Shown here piece after piece: positions 41,998-50,725 of a stretch of DNA of 64,000 nucleotides. Position numbers and translations under genes: made by a program. Within the stretch, counting starts at the first letter, position 1. The number at the start of each line of letters is the position of its first letter. The DNA lies in NCBI GenBank assembly GCA_036961295.1, contig JBALVX010000002.1, positions 558,001-622,000 on the forward strand, given 5' to 3'. The DNA is from JAGPUQ01 sp036961295. GTDB lineage: Bacteria; Pseudomonadota; Gammaproteobacteria; Pseudomonadales; Porticoccaceae. A model generated the notes under the pieces. It saw only the letters and a program-made list of their open reading frames with translations, was not told the DNA's origin and did no database searches.

Positions 41998-43551
41998 ATG
42001 GCACACGGTCCCGCTAAAGGTATTGGTCGCTGGCTTTTTGCCACTAACCACAAAGACATCGGCACAATGTACCTGTGGTTTAGTTTCGCAATGTTTTTGC
42101 TCGGTGGTTTTTTCGCGATGGTGATTCGCGCTGAACTGTTCGAGCCGGGTATGCAAATTATTAAACCCGAATTTTTTAATCAGATGACCACCATGCATGG
42201 TTTGATTATGGTGTTTGGTGCCATCATGCCGGCGTTTGTGGGTTTGGCGAACTGGCTGATCCCGATGCAAATCGGTGCGCCAGATATGGCCTTACCGCGC
42301 ATGAATAACCTGAGCTTCTGGATTTTGCCGTTTGGCTTTGCCCTGTTGGCTTCTACCTTGTTTATGGAAGGCGGTGCGCCTAACTTCGGTTGGACGTTCT
42401 ACGCGCCGTTATCGACTACTTACGCGCCACCCACCGTTAACTTCTTTATTTTCGGTATTCACATTATTGGCGCGTCCTCGATTATGGGCTCGATTAATAT
42501 TATTTCTACCATTCTCAATCTGCGTGCTCCCGGCATGACCTTGATGAAAATGCCACTGTTCGCGTGGACCTGGTTGATTACCGCTTTTCTGTTGATTGCG
42601 GTGATGCCGGTACTGGCGGGCGCGGTGACCATGATGTTGATGGACATTAATTTCGGCACCAGTTTCTTTAATGCCGCTGGTGGCGGTGACCCGGTGTTGT
42701 TCCAGCACGTGTTCTGGTTCTTCGGTCACCCCGAGGTGTACATCATCATCATTCCAGCCTTTGGCGTGATCTCGGCGATTATTCCCACCTTTAGTCGCAA
42801 GCCTCTGTTTGGTTATTCATCGATGGTTTACGCCACCTCCGCGATTGCGATTTTGTCCTTCGTGGTTTGGGCTCACCATATGTTCACCGTGGGCATGCCG
42901 CTGGCAGGCGAGTTGTACTTTATGTACGCCACGCTGTTGATCGCCGTACCGACGGGCGTGAAGGTGTTTAACTGGATTAGCACCATGTTCCGCGGTGCGA
43001 TCACTTACGAAACTCCGATGTTGTTCGCCATCGCTTTTGTGATTCTGTTTACCCTGGGCGGTTTTACTGGCTTGATGCTGGCCATTGCGCCGGCGGATAT
43101 TCAGTATCACGATAGCTATTTTGTGGTCGCGCACTTCCACTATGTAATGGTTGCGGGTGCGGTGTTCTCCATGACTGCTGCGGTGTACTACTGGCTGCCC
43201 AAGTGGTGTGGCCGTATGTACAACGAAGCCCTGGGTAAAACTCAGTTCTGGATTTCGTTTATCGGGTTCAATGTAACCTTTTTCCCGCAGCACTTCCTGG
43301 GTTTGGCGGGTATGCCGCGTCGTTACGCCGACTACTCGTTGCAGTTCACCGATTGGAATATGGTGTCCAGCATTGGTGCATTTATTTACGGAGCCTCGCA
43401 GTTGTTGTTCCTTTACAACGTGATCAGCACGATTCGATCTGGCGAAAAAACCGACGATCCAAAAGTGTGGGAAGGCGCAGAAGGCCTGGAGTGGACTTTG
43501 CCAACACCGGCACCCTTCCATACGTTTTCAACGCCACCGGACGTTAAGTAG
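41998..43551 (+). CDS. coxA: Cytochrome c oxidase subunit I
   Basis: Catalytic subunit with haem a, haem a3 and CuB. The 517-residue protein starts RWLFATNHKDIGTMYLWF and has twelve membrane helices. The CuB motif is WFFGHPEVYIIIIPAFG, with His244 and the K-channel Glu246. Further ligands lie in WAHHMFTVG and the haem pair in HDSYFVVAHFHYV. The D-channel entrance residues appear in the N-terminal half (GAPDMALPRMNNLSFW). An A1-type (mitochondrial-like) enzyme is likely. Confidence 0.97.
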   Translation: MAHGPAKGIGRWLFATNHKDIGTMYLWFSFAMFLLGGFFAMVIRAELFEPGMQIIKPEFFNQMTTMHGLIMVFGAIMPAFVGLANWLIPMQIGAPDMALPRMNNLSFWILPFGFALLASTLFMEGGAPNFGWTFYAPLSTTYAPPTVNFFIFGIHIIGASSIMGSINIISTILNLRAPGMTLMKMPLFAWTWLITAFLLIAVMPVLAGAVTMMLMDINFGTSFFNAAGGGDPVLFQHVFWFFGHPEVYIIIIPAFGVISAIIPTFSRKPLFGYSSMVYATSAIAILSFVVWAHHMFTVGMPLAGELYFMYATLLIAVPTGVKVFNWISTMFRGAITYETPMLFAIAFVILFTLGGFTGLMLAIAPADIQYHDSYFVVAHFHYVMVAGAVFSMTAAVYYWLPKWCGRMYNEALGKTQFWISFIGFNVTFFPQHFLGLAGMPRRYADYSLQFTDWNMVSSIGAFIYGASQLLFLYNVISTIRSGEKTDDPKVWEGAEGLEWTLPTPAPFHTFSTPPDVK

Positions 43552-43559
43552 GCTAAGTT

Positions 43560-44186
43560 ATGGCGACCAATCCGGTTAGAAAAACTGCTGTATGGCTGTT
43601 GTTCGGCGGGATTGGTATGTTCTGTTTTGCCTTGTTTGTGCTGCCGCCACTGTACGATGTGTTTTGTGAGATCACCGGCCTCGGCGGTAAAACCTCTGGG
43701 CCCTATACTCAGCAGCAAGGGGCTAAGCAGAATGGAGCTCAGCAAAGACCGGTCGACCTGGAACGTATAGTAAAGGTGCAGTTCGTCGCCACTAACAATG
43801 GCGCGATGCCCTGGGAATTTAAGCCCCTTGTCCAGGAAGTGAAGGTACATCCAGGGCAAGCGCAAAAAGTAGCATTTTATGCACGCAACGCCACTCGACG
43901 AGATATGGTGGCCCAGGCAATTCCCAGCGTAACGCCGATTAGTGCGGCGAAATTTTTGCACAAGACCGAATGTTTTTGTTTTAACAATCAGCCCCTAAAA
44001 GCAGGTGAAGCAGCGGATTTGCCACTGGTATTTTTTATCGACGCCGAGTTGCCCAGGACCGTGAACACGATTACGCTCTCCTACACTTTGTTTGATATCA
44101 CTAAGCAAGGCACGGAACAAAAAGCAGAGCAAAGTACGGAAAAAAATACAGGACAGGACGCGCCCCCACTGGCCGCTGTACTTTAA
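43560..44186 (+). CDS. ctaG: Cytochrome c oxidase assembly protein CtaG (Cox11)
   Basis: Delivers copper to the CuB site of subunit I. It has one N-terminal membrane helix (about 8-30, AVWLLFGGIGMFCFALFVLPPLYD). The periplasmic immunoglobulin-like domain carries the copper motif ECFCF (Cys138, Cys140). AIPSVTPISAAKFLHKTECFCF is diagnostic. 208 residues. After the conserved end (LSYTLFDIT) there is a Thr/Glu/Gln/Lys tail built of four 12-bp repeats. Between coxA (8 bases) and coxC. Confidence 0.95.
   Translation: MATNPVRKTAVWLLFGGIGMFCFALFVLPPLYDVFCEITGLGGKTSGPYTQQQGAKQNGAQQRPVDLERIVKVQFVATNNGAMPWEFKPLVQEVKVHPGQAQKVAFYARNATRRDMVAQAIPSVTPISAAKFLHKTECFCFNNQPLKAGEAADLPLVFFIDAELPRTVNTITLSYTLFDITKQGTEQKAEQSTEKNTGQDAPPLAAVL
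44109..44156 (+). repeat. 12-bp x 4 in-frame repeat at the ctaG 3' end
   Basis: Units GGCACGGAACAA, AAAGCAGAGCAA, AGTACGGAAAAA and AATACAGGACAG at 44109, 44121, 44133 and 44145 encode GTEQ, KAEQ, STEK and NTGQ. Confidence 0.85.
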
Positions 44187-44257
44187 TTTAAGTATTAATT
44201 TAAACATTAAGATTAACTGAGTGAATTGTCGCGACGCGGCATTTGAGGAGAAATAAC

Positions 44258-45190
44258 ATGTCATCTGAGAGCAGTTATTACGTTCCAGAGAAAAGCGTAC
44301 TTCCCTTTGCAGCAGCGGCGAGTCTGGGGGCTATGGCCCTGGGCGCGGGGCTAGCGGTACAGGGTAAAACCCCGCTGGTTTTATTGCTCGGTTTGTTGAT
44401 GATCGCGGTGGTGTTGTTTTTCTGGTTCAGCACCGTCATTCAGGAAAATATGGACGGTTTGCCCAGCGCGCAATTAAAGCGTTCTTATGTCATGGGCATG
44501 GGCTGGTTTATTTTTTCTGAAGTTATGTTTTTCGCCGCTTTTTTTGGCGCACTTTTTTATGTACGAGTATTTGCAGTGCCCTGGTTGGGCGGTGAAGCGG
44601 CTATCCCACTGATAGACGATTTTAATAGCGGGGCAGCTGCAACTAATGCGCTGCTGTGGGAAGGTTTTAAAGCGGAATGGCCGCTGATGATAAACCCGGA
44701 TCAGGTTGCTGGCGGAAGTACCTTTGTTGGCCCAGAGCACAGCATGAGCTTTCCTGGATGGGCGAACTGGTACCACTGGTTGCCTTTGTGGAATACCGTT
44801 GTGCTATTGACCTCGAGCTGGACGGTGCACATTGCCCACCATGCGATAAAGCATGACAATCGCGCCAAATTTCAGCGCTGGCTCGGCATTACGGTGGCGC
44901 TTGGTGTTATCTTCTTGTGCTTGCAGTATGCGGAATATCACGAAGCTTATGTTGAAATGGGTTTGACGCTAGAGAGCGGTATCTACGGTACCACCTTCTT
45001 TATGTTGACCGGCTTTCACGGTTTCCATGTTGCGATGGGCACGTTTATGTTGTTTGTCCAGTTCATGCGTTCGTTCAAGGGCCATTTTAAATCGGATGAT
45101 CAGTTTGGCTTTGAAGCCTCGTCCTGGTACTGGCATTTTGTTGACGTGGTCTGGTTTGGACTGTTTATCTTTGTCTATATCCTGTCCTGA
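44258..45190 (+). CDS. coxC: Cytochrome c oxidase subunit III
   Basis: Seven-helix subunit that stabilises the oxidase. The 310-residue protein includes the family blocks GWFIFSEVMFFAAFFGALFY and TVHIAHHAIKHD, and it ends SSWYWHFVDVVWFGLFIFVY. The extended loop around VPWLGGEAAIPLIDDFNSG is typical of proteobacterial forms. The ATG at 44258 was chosen because GAGGAG lies seven bases upstream; the open frame begins 15 bases earlier. Confidence 0.96.
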   Translation: MSSESSYYVPEKSVLPFAAAASLGAMALGAGLAVQGKTPLVLLLGLLMIAVVLFFWFSTVIQENMDGLPSAQLKRSYVMGMGWFIFSEVMFFAAFFGALFYVRVFAVPWLGGEAAIPLIDDFNSGAAATNALLWEGFKAEWPLMINPDQVAGGSTFVGPEHSMSFPGWANWYHWLPLWNTVVLLTSSWTVHIAHHAIKHDNRAKFQRWLGITVALGVIFLCLQYAEYHEAYVEMGLTLESGIYGTTFFMLTGFHGFHVAMGTFMLFVQFMRSFKGHFKSDDQFGFEASSWYWHFVDVVWFGLFIFVYILS

Positions 45191-45210
45191 TTTTAGTATA
45201 GGAAGTACGC

Positions 45211-45240
45211 AAAAACGGCCAGTAATACTGGCCGTTTTAG
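45211..45240. terminator. Bidirectional terminator after coxC
   Basis: AAAACGGCCAGT (45212-45223) pairs with ACTGGCCGTTTT (45227-45238) around three bases. A- and T-rich flanks allow it to stop both coxC (plus) and the converging DUF2909 gene (minus). Confidence 0.88.
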
Positions 45241-45261
45241 TCTGTGAGAAGTGCGAAAAAT

Positions 45262-45525
45262 TCAGTTAGGTTTGTCTGGAACCGTCGGTGCCACTTGCTG
45301 TGGATGTAATTGTCGATCCCAGGGAGCGGTGCTATTTAAACGACCGCTGGCCAAACCGTAGATTATGGCGATAACCAGGGCGCTGGCTAAACAAACTCGG
45401 ATACCCAGGGCGTACAGCGTGCGCTTATTGTTGTTGCCCGTATCTCTTAATAGAAATACCAGCCCGCTACTTAGGCTAATGAGCACACCGATAAACAGGA
45501 TGACGATCAGAATTTTTAGCCACAT
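45262..45525 (-). CDS. DUF2909 twin transmembrane protein
   Basis: Small 87-residue inner-membrane protein with two helices (about 3-24 and 38-58) and a short polar tail. MWLKILIVILFIGVLISLSSG and FLLRDTG match the DUF2909 family, which is found beside cytochrome oxidase genes in Pseudomonas. The open frame starts with a GTG at 45537, but MWLK is the usual N-terminus. It is the only minus-strand gene inside the oxidase cluster. A role in oxidase assembly is only suggested by position. Confidence 0.82.
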   Translation of the reverse strand: MWLKILIVILFIGVLISLSSGLVFLLRDTGNNNKRTLYALGIRVCLASALVIAIIYGLASGRLNSTAPWDRQLHPQQVAPTVPDKPN

Positions 45526-45605
45526 AGGGATGCTCACAAGGTTAGGCGTCGAATTGAGCGGGCTATTTAAGCATAAATGCTTGCTCGGGAGGCAGTAGAG
45601 CGGAA

Positions 45606-46475
45606 ATGAGCAACCTAAAAATACCCGAGCACACGCCCTCCTCCCCCGCCTTTAAATGGCGTTGGAATGTTGGGATATTGATATTTACCGGAATATTTTT
45701 ACCGCTTACTTTAACGCTTGGGGTGTGGCAGCTACACCGCGCAGACCAAAAGCGCGAGATGTTGGCTGAACACGAACAGCGCCGACAGGCAGACCCGGTC
45801 GCGCTTGCGACGCTCCAGCCAGAAGATGATCACCAGTATCGTCGGGTGAAAGTGAGCGGCCAGCCCGATGGCGAGCGTTATTTTTTATTGGATAACCGCA
45901 CTCGCAATGGGCGCTCCGGATACGAAGTATTGTGGCCGGTAAAAACCGCAGTGGGAAAATGGGTGCTGGTTAATCGCGGCTGGATTGCTGGCGGTTTGGA
46001 TCGCCGAGAGTTGCCGCAAGTACCGGGATTTGATGCGCCGGAATTTACGGCGTCGGGCGCGAACGAATATCTACTGGAAGGCTATTTATACCGGAGCAAA
46101 GGTAAAGCGCTGGTTCTGGGGCAGGAAGAAATAGTGAATGGCTGGCCCCAGGTGATTCAGCAAGTAGATATGGAGCTATTGGAAAGTCGCTTCGGGGCGG
46201 CGCTGTTTCCCTACGTGTTAAGGCAAGAAGCTAGTCGGCAAGCTATGTGGAAAGAACCACGGCAAGTAACGCAGCAACGAACATCACAAAAAGTGCCCAG
46301 CAACGAGTTAAAAACCGGGTGGATTATTGTTAATGTTCTGCCCGAGAAACATACCGCTTATGCGGTGCAGTGGTTTTCGATGGCCCTGGCTTTGTTGATA
46401 TTAACCTTGGTCAGCAATTCGAATCTACATGAATGCTTACAGTACCGACGCGGGGCAACCAAGAGTGACGGATAA
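45606..46475 (+). CDS. SURF1 family cytochrome oxidase biogenesis protein
   Basis: Inner-membrane protein thought to help insert haem a into subunit I. The 289-residue chain has an N-terminal helix (about 22-42, ending LTLGVWQLHRADQKREML) and a C-terminal helix (about 255-275). Between them lies the SURF1 domain with RRVKVSGQPDGERYFLLDNR and VLVNRGWIAGG. Near 215-230 there is an unusual Gln/Thr-rich stretch. It is divergent from the DUF2909 gene and 28 bases upstream of a thioredoxin-like assembly gene. Confidence 0.93.
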   Translation: MSNLKIPEHTPSSPAFKWRWNVGILIFTGIFLPLTLTLGVWQLHRADQKREMLAEHEQRRQADPVALATLQPEDDHQYRRVKVSGQPDGERYFLLDNRTRNGRSGYEVLWPVKTAVGKWVLVNRGWIAGGLDRRELPQVPGFDAPEFTASGANEYLLEGYLYRSKGKALVLGQEEIVNGWPQVIQQVDMELLESRFGAALFPYVLRQEASRQAMWKEPRQVTQQRTSQKVPSNELKTGWIIVNVLPEKHTAYAVQWFSMALALLILTLVSNSNLHECLQYRRGATKSDG

Positions 46476-46509
46476 CGAAACAAAGAACGAAATAAAGAAC
46501 GGAATGAAT
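46474..46509 (+). repeat. 12-bp x 3 repeat between SURF1 and the next gene
   Basis: Units AACGAAACAAAG, AACGAAATAAAG and AACGGAATGAAT at 46474, 46486 and 46498. It starts at the SURF1 stop codon and contains the ATG chosen for the next gene, so it is either leader DNA or, with the upstream start, coding for NETK, NEIK and NGMN. Confidence 0.85.
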
Positions 46510-47133
46510 CAAGTGAAGAACACCAGCTGGTTAAAGCGTAATTTTCCTCTGCTGCTGATTATAGCTACGGTGACCGTGGTATTAGTGGCGGGTTTTGTGT
46601 TGTTGCCGCGTTCGGAGGAAGGCAAAATACGCTTGCTCGAGCAGCTGGGCACCAGTAATCAGGGCGTGCTAATTAAGCCTCTTGCTGCGGTAACTCAGCT
46701 TGCCCTTCTCGATGCTGAAGGCAAGCCCTGGGCTTTGGATGAACAAGCCGTCAAATGGCGCTTGTTGATCCCGGTGGCTGCTCCCTGCGCAGAGGCCTGC
46801 CGTGAAGCGATCCATTTGATCCGGCAAGTGCATGTTCGCCTGGATAAAAAATCCCATCGCGTCGAGCGTGTGCTGCTCAACCTGGATGGTGCTCTCGACG
46901 ACGACACCAAAGCCTTGCTGGCGCGGGATTATCGCTATGTGAAAGTGATCAACGGTCGTCGTGCCGAGTTTGAACAAGTGCTGGCCCAGACCAATGCTCA
47001 CTGGCGGCCGGAGCAAGTGCAGATTTTTGTGGTCGATCAGCAGGGAGCGGCAATGATGTTTTATACTGCCGAGCACAATGGCGGTCAAATATTGGCAGAC
47101 CTGCGCCACTTGCTGAAATATTCGCCGGAGTAG
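46504..47133 (+). CDS. Membrane-anchored SCO/thioredoxin-like oxidase assembly protein
   Basis: No family name is certain. The 209-residue product has one membrane helix (about 11-34, FPLLLIIATVTVVLVAGFVLLP) and a soluble domain with CAEAC (Cys95 and Cys99), a CxxxC spacing like the copper motif of SCO proteins. LLIPVAAPCAEAC and the later IFVVDQQG resemble a reduced thioredoxin fold. Genes of this kind sit between SURF1 and ctaA in Pseudomonas. An upstream ATG at 46429 would overlap SURF1 by 47 bases; I prefer 46504. Confidence 0.75.
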   Translation: MNQVKNTSWLKRNFPLLLIIATVTVVLVAGFVLLPRSEEGKIRLLEQLGTSNQGVLIKPLAAVTQLALLDAEGKPWALDEQAVKWRLLIPVAAPCAEACREAIHLIRQVHVRLDKKSHRVERVLLNLDGALDDDTKALLARDYRYVKVINGRRAEFEQVLAQTNAHWRPEQVQIFVVDQQGAAMMFYTAEHNGGQILADLRHLLKYSPE

Positions 47134-47138
47134 TCATT

Positions 47139-48233
47139 ATGTCATTGGGCAATACACCAGGATCACAGAGAAGGTTATTTAATTTGCCGAAAAACCGAAA
47201 ACAGGGTTTTCGCCTGGCTTTGGCGGCGACTTGCCTCGCCCTGGTTGTGGTGGCATTGGGTGCGTTTACCCGTCTGGTTGATGCCGGTTTAGGTTGCCCC
47301 GACTGGCCCGGTTGTTACGGGCATGTGCTGTGGCCAGATAGCGCTGCAGAAATTGCTGTCGCCGAGACCCGGTTCCCCGACGCTCCGGTAGCGACGGATA
47401 AAACCTGGCCGGAAATGGTACATCGCTATTTTGCCGGAACCCTCGGCCTGATTATTGCCGCGTTGGCGCTACTAGCCTGGCGACAGCGGGAGACCCGAGA
47501 TTTTCCCTTTCGGCTGCCGATGTTTTTATTATTTTTGGTAGTGTGGCAAGCGCTGTTCGGCATGTGGACGGTGACACTCAAGCTGTGGCCACAAGTAGTG
47601 ACGGCTCATTTATTGGGCGGCATCAGTACTCTGTCTTTGCTCTGGTTGTTAACGGTACGCCTCGATGATCAGCGTTGGCAGGTGCCCGCAACGATTTGGC
47701 AAGGGCTTTTCAGGTTAAAGCCGATGTTGATTGGCGCAGTGATTGTTGTATTTTTACAAGTCGCCCTCGGCGGCTGGATCAGCTCTAATTACGCGGCGTT
47801 TGCCTGTACGGATTTCCCCACCTGTAACGGCACCTGGTGGCCGACGACGGATTTCAGTACCGGTTTTAATGTGCTGCAAGGCATTGGCCCGAATTATCTT
47901 GGCGGTTTGATGACCAGTGAAGCTCGCGTCGCGATTCACCTTACCCATCGTATCGGTGCGCTCGTTGTTTCTGTGTATCTGCTGGCGCTGTGCATAGCCT
48001 TGCTGATGGTGCCCTACGGCAAGGCGCGGCGTATGGCGTTTATCGTTGCTGCCGCACTGGCGCTGCAAATTGGTTTGGGCATCGGCAATGTTGTGTTTCA
48101 GGTTCCCCTGGTGATGGCAGTTGCGCATAATGCCGGGGGTGCCTTGTTGTTAATGACACTGGTAACGCTGGGCATTAAGTTGTGGACGGCCCAGCGGTTG
48201 CCTGTAGAAGAAGATGAGTCGTCGATTAATTAA
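47139..48233 (+). CDS. ctaA: Haem A synthase CtaA (COX15)
   Basis: Oxidises the C8 methyl of haem O to a formyl group, giving haem A for the oxidase. The 364-residue protein has about eight membrane helices. Conserved segments are GAFTRLVDAGLGCPDWPGCYG, VHRYFAGTLGLIIAALALL and ALGGWISSNYAAFACTDFPTC, with the haem histidines in VHRY, TAHLL, HLTHR and AHNAGG. It is followed 47 bases later by ctaB, the preceding step of the pathway. Confidence 0.96.
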   Translation: MSLGNTPGSQRRLFNLPKNRKQGFRLALAATCLALVVVALGAFTRLVDAGLGCPDWPGCYGHVLWPDSAAEIAVAETRFPDAPVATDKTWPEMVHRYFAGTLGLIIAALALLAWRQRETRDFPFRLPMFLLFLVVWQALFGMWTVTLKLWPQVVTAHLLGGISTLSLLWLLTVRLDDQRWQVPATIWQGLFRLKPMLIGAVIVVFLQVALGGWISSNYAAFACTDFPTCNGTWWPTTDFSTGFNVLQGIGPNYLGGLMTSEARVAIHLTHRIGALVVSVYLLALCIALLMVPYGKARRMAFIVAAALALQIGLGIGNVVFQVPLVMAVAHNAGGALLLMTLVTLGIKLWTAQRLPVEEDESSIN

Positions 48234-48280
48234 AATAAGGTAAGTCGGTAAACCCAAGTGACATATAAAAGTAGCAAGCA

Positions 48281-49198
48281 TTGAATACCACAAAGTCATT
48301 ACATACTGGGCCTGCCGCCTGGCACGATTATCTTGAGCTGTGTAAGCCCAAGGTCGTGGTGGTGATGATCGTTACCTCTATCATCGGTATGTTTCTAGCG
48401 GTGCCGGGCATGGTGCCGCTGGACGTACTGGTGCTGGGTAATCTCGGCATCGCCCTGTGTGCGGGGTCGGCAGCGGCGGTCAATCATCTGGTGGATCGCG
48501 GCATCGACCAGAAAATGGCGCGCACCCTGAACCGGCCTTTGGCCCAGGGCCGCTTAACGCCCAGGCAGGTGACGATTTTTGCCGCCGTGCTGGGTTGCAT
48601 AGGCATGGTGATATTGCTGGTCTTTATCAACGCGCTCACCGCCTGGCTGACTCTGGCATCGCTGCTAGGTTATGCGGTGGTGTACACCCTGTATTTAAAG
48701 CGCGCGACGCCACAGAATATTGTTATCGGCGGTTTAGCCGGTGCCGCTCCCCCACTACTTGGCTGGGTCGCGGTTACCAATGAAATACACGGTCATGCCC
48801 TGCTGTTGGTGTTAATTATTTTCGCCTGGACACCACCGCATTTTTGGGCGCTGGCCTTGCACCGCAAAGAAGAATACGCCAAAGCCGATATCCCGATGTT
48901 GCCGGTCACCCATGGCGATCATTACACCAAACTGCATATCGTGCTCTACACCATACTGATGATCATCGTAACCGTGTTGCCCTACCCCACGGGTATGAGT
49001 GGCTGGTTATATTTACTTGGCGCGTTGGTGCTCGGCGGTGGGTTTTTATATTGGGCGCTGCGCTTGATGCTCAGCGATGATCGTGAATTGGGCATGACCA
49101 CATTTAAATATTCCATTATTTATTTATTGGCCTTGTTTGCGATTATGTTATTGGACCACTATTTAATAGCGCTGCCCTCGGCGGGCGGGCTCGGTTAA
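48281..49198 (+). CDS. ctaB: Protohaem IX farnesyltransferase (haem O synthase)
   Basis: UbiA-family prenyltransferase that attaches farnesyl diphosphate to haem B. The 305-residue membrane protein has the first Asp-rich motif in NHLVDRGIDQKMARTLNRPLA and the second region in HRKEEYAKADIPMLPVTHG. YLELCKPKVVVVMIVTSIIGM is the N-terminus of the family. Start is TTG at 48281; no closer in-frame ATG fits. Its product feeds CtaA, encoded just upstream. Confidence 0.96.
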   Translation: MNTTKSLHTGPAAWHDYLELCKPKVVVVMIVTSIIGMFLAVPGMVPLDVLVLGNLGIALCAGSAAAVNHLVDRGIDQKMARTLNRPLAQGRLTPRQVTIFAAVLGCIGMVILLVFINALTAWLTLASLLGYAVVYTLYLKRATPQNIVIGGLAGAAPPLLGWVAVTNEIHGHALLLVLIIFAWTPPHFWALALHRKEEYAKADIPMLPVTHGDHYTKLHIVLYTILMIIVTVLPYPTGMSGWLYLLGALVLGGGFLYWALRLMLSDDRELGMTTFKYSIIYLLALFAIMLLDHYLIALPSAGGLG

Positions 49199-49207
49199 GG
49201 AAAATTT

Positions 49208-49876
49208 ATGGCAACGCATCACGACCCCCTGGTTCGGCGTAATATCCGCATTACTGTAGCGGTGGCACTGACCTTTGCTTTGATTACGGTGGCGGCCCTG
49301 GTTAATAAGTTATCCCAGCCGCGCATTTTAAATCAATACGAATTGCGCGATTACGGGGCCTATTTGTTAGAGTCGCCGCGCGCGACTGATGCGATCGCCC
49401 TGATCGACCACAAGGGTCAAGCCTATACCGAAGCTCGGCTCCCTGGTTCCTGGACTTTAGTGTTTTTTGGCTTTAGTCACTGCGCCGATATTTGCCCTAC
49501 CACGATGGCGACTCTGGCAAAAATGTACCAGGAGTTAAAACCCAAAGAAAAAGCCGATTTAAATGTAATGCTGGTTTCCGTGGATCCCGAGCGCGACACC
49601 CCGCAAGTGTTGGCTGATTACGTGACGCAATTTAATCCAGACTTTACCGGTGTTACCGGCGAGGCCGCGCAGATTAAACAATTGTCCTTACAGTGGAATA
49701 CCGGTTTTGAAGCGCCTGCTGACGACAACACAGCGGACTCAGAAAATTATCAGGTGGCGCACAGTAGTAGCCTGGTGTTACTGAATCCTAAAGGTGAATT
49801 ACACGGTTTTATTCGGCCACCGCTGGAGCACGGTAGTTTACGCGTGTTGTGGCGTTCTATTCGCACGACTTATTAA
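49208..49876 (+). CDS. SCO1/SenC copper chaperone
   Basis: Matures the CuA site of subunit II. The 222-residue protein has an N-terminal membrane helix (about 12-33). The thioredoxin fold has the copper ligands Cys92 and Cys96 in HCADICPTTMATL and His185 in VAHSSSLVLLNPKG. VSVDPERDTPQVLADYV is diagnostic. Last gene of the oxidase cluster, converging with znuB 46 bases away. Confidence 0.95.
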   Translation: MATHHDPLVRRNIRITVAVALTFALITVAALVNKLSQPRILNQYELRDYGAYLLESPRATDAIALIDHKGQAYTEARLPGSWTLVFFGFSHCADICPTTMATLAKMYQELKPKEKADLNVMLVSVDPERDTPQVLADYVTQFNPDFTGVTGEAAQIKQLSLQWNTGFEAPADDNTADSENYQVAHSSSLVLLNPKGELHGFIRPPLEHGSLRVLWRSIRTTY

Positions 49877-49922
49877 GGCCAGCGCGTACTTTAATATTTA
49901 AAAATTAAATAATTATAAAAAC

Positions 49923-50711
49923 TTAGTCTGCTTTTGGAGACAAGGAAGCAACACCAAACAAAACTCCGCCGGCAAGCACAATAGAGGGGCCTGCCGGGGT
50001 ATCCAGAAACCACGATGCGGTTAAACCCAGCAGTACGGCCAGGGCCGCGATGACGCTACCCAAAATCGCCATCTGTTCCGGGTTATGAGAAAAGCGCCGC
50101 GCGCTCGCGGCGGGAATAATCAGCAAGGCGGTAATCAATAATACTCCAGCGACCTTCATGCCGACGGCCACCACGGTGGCGAGCATGAGTTTTTGTATGG
50201 TCTTCACCCGCCTCACGGGCACGCCTTCCACCTGAGCTAAATCTTCGTGCACGGTGACGGCGACCAATTGCCGCCACCAGTAGCCTAAGCCTGCGAGCAC
50301 CAGGCCTGCTAATACCCAGATGGTGATGACTTCGGTTTTGCTAATGGCGAGTAGATCGCCAAATAACAGCCCTTCCATATTCACTCGTGCGCCGGGAATC
50401 AGTGCAAGTGCTACCAGACCCAGTGCCAGCGCGGTGTGAGATAAAATACCCAGTAAGGTGTCGGTGGCGAGTAGATGCAGTTCTTGCAGCACGATCAATA
50501 ATCCGGCGAGTCCAAGGCAGGTCAATAACACCGCGAGGTCATTGCTAAGCGATAACCATAGCCCTATTGCTACTCCGAGTAGCGCACCATGGGCGAGAGT
50601 ATCGCCAAAATAGGCCATGCGCTGCCACACCATCAACGAACCCAAAGGCCCGGCTAGCATTGCAATACCGAGTCCGGCGGCCAGTGCAAAATACAGAAAG
50701 TCGAGATTCAT
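49923..50711 (-). CDS. znuB: Zinc ABC transporter permease ZnuB
   Basis: Membrane subunit of the high-affinity zinc importer. The 262-residue protein has about eight helices and the ABC-3 family segments MVWQRMAYFGDTLAHGALLG and LLITALLIIPAASARRF. The open frame extends to 51128, but the upstream part is an antisense-like, low-quality sequence overlapping znuC. The ATG at 50711 gives MNLDFLYFALAAGLGIAMLA, the usual start, 14 bases after znuC. Confidence 0.95.
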   Translation of the reverse strand: MNLDFLYFALAAGLGIAMLAGPLGSLMVWQRMAYFGDTLAHGALLGVAIGLWLSLSNDLAVLLTCLGLAGLLIVLQELHLLATDTLLGILSHTALALGLVALALIPGARVNMEGLLFGDLLAISKTEVITIWVLAGLVLAGLGYWWRQLVAVTVHEDLAQVEGVPVRRVKTIQKLMLATVVAVGMKVAGVLLITALLIIPAASARRFSHNPEQMAILGSVIAALAVLLGLTASWFLDTPAGPSIVLAGGVLFGVASLSPKAD

Positions 50712-50725
50712 GCGCCCTGCCCCGC

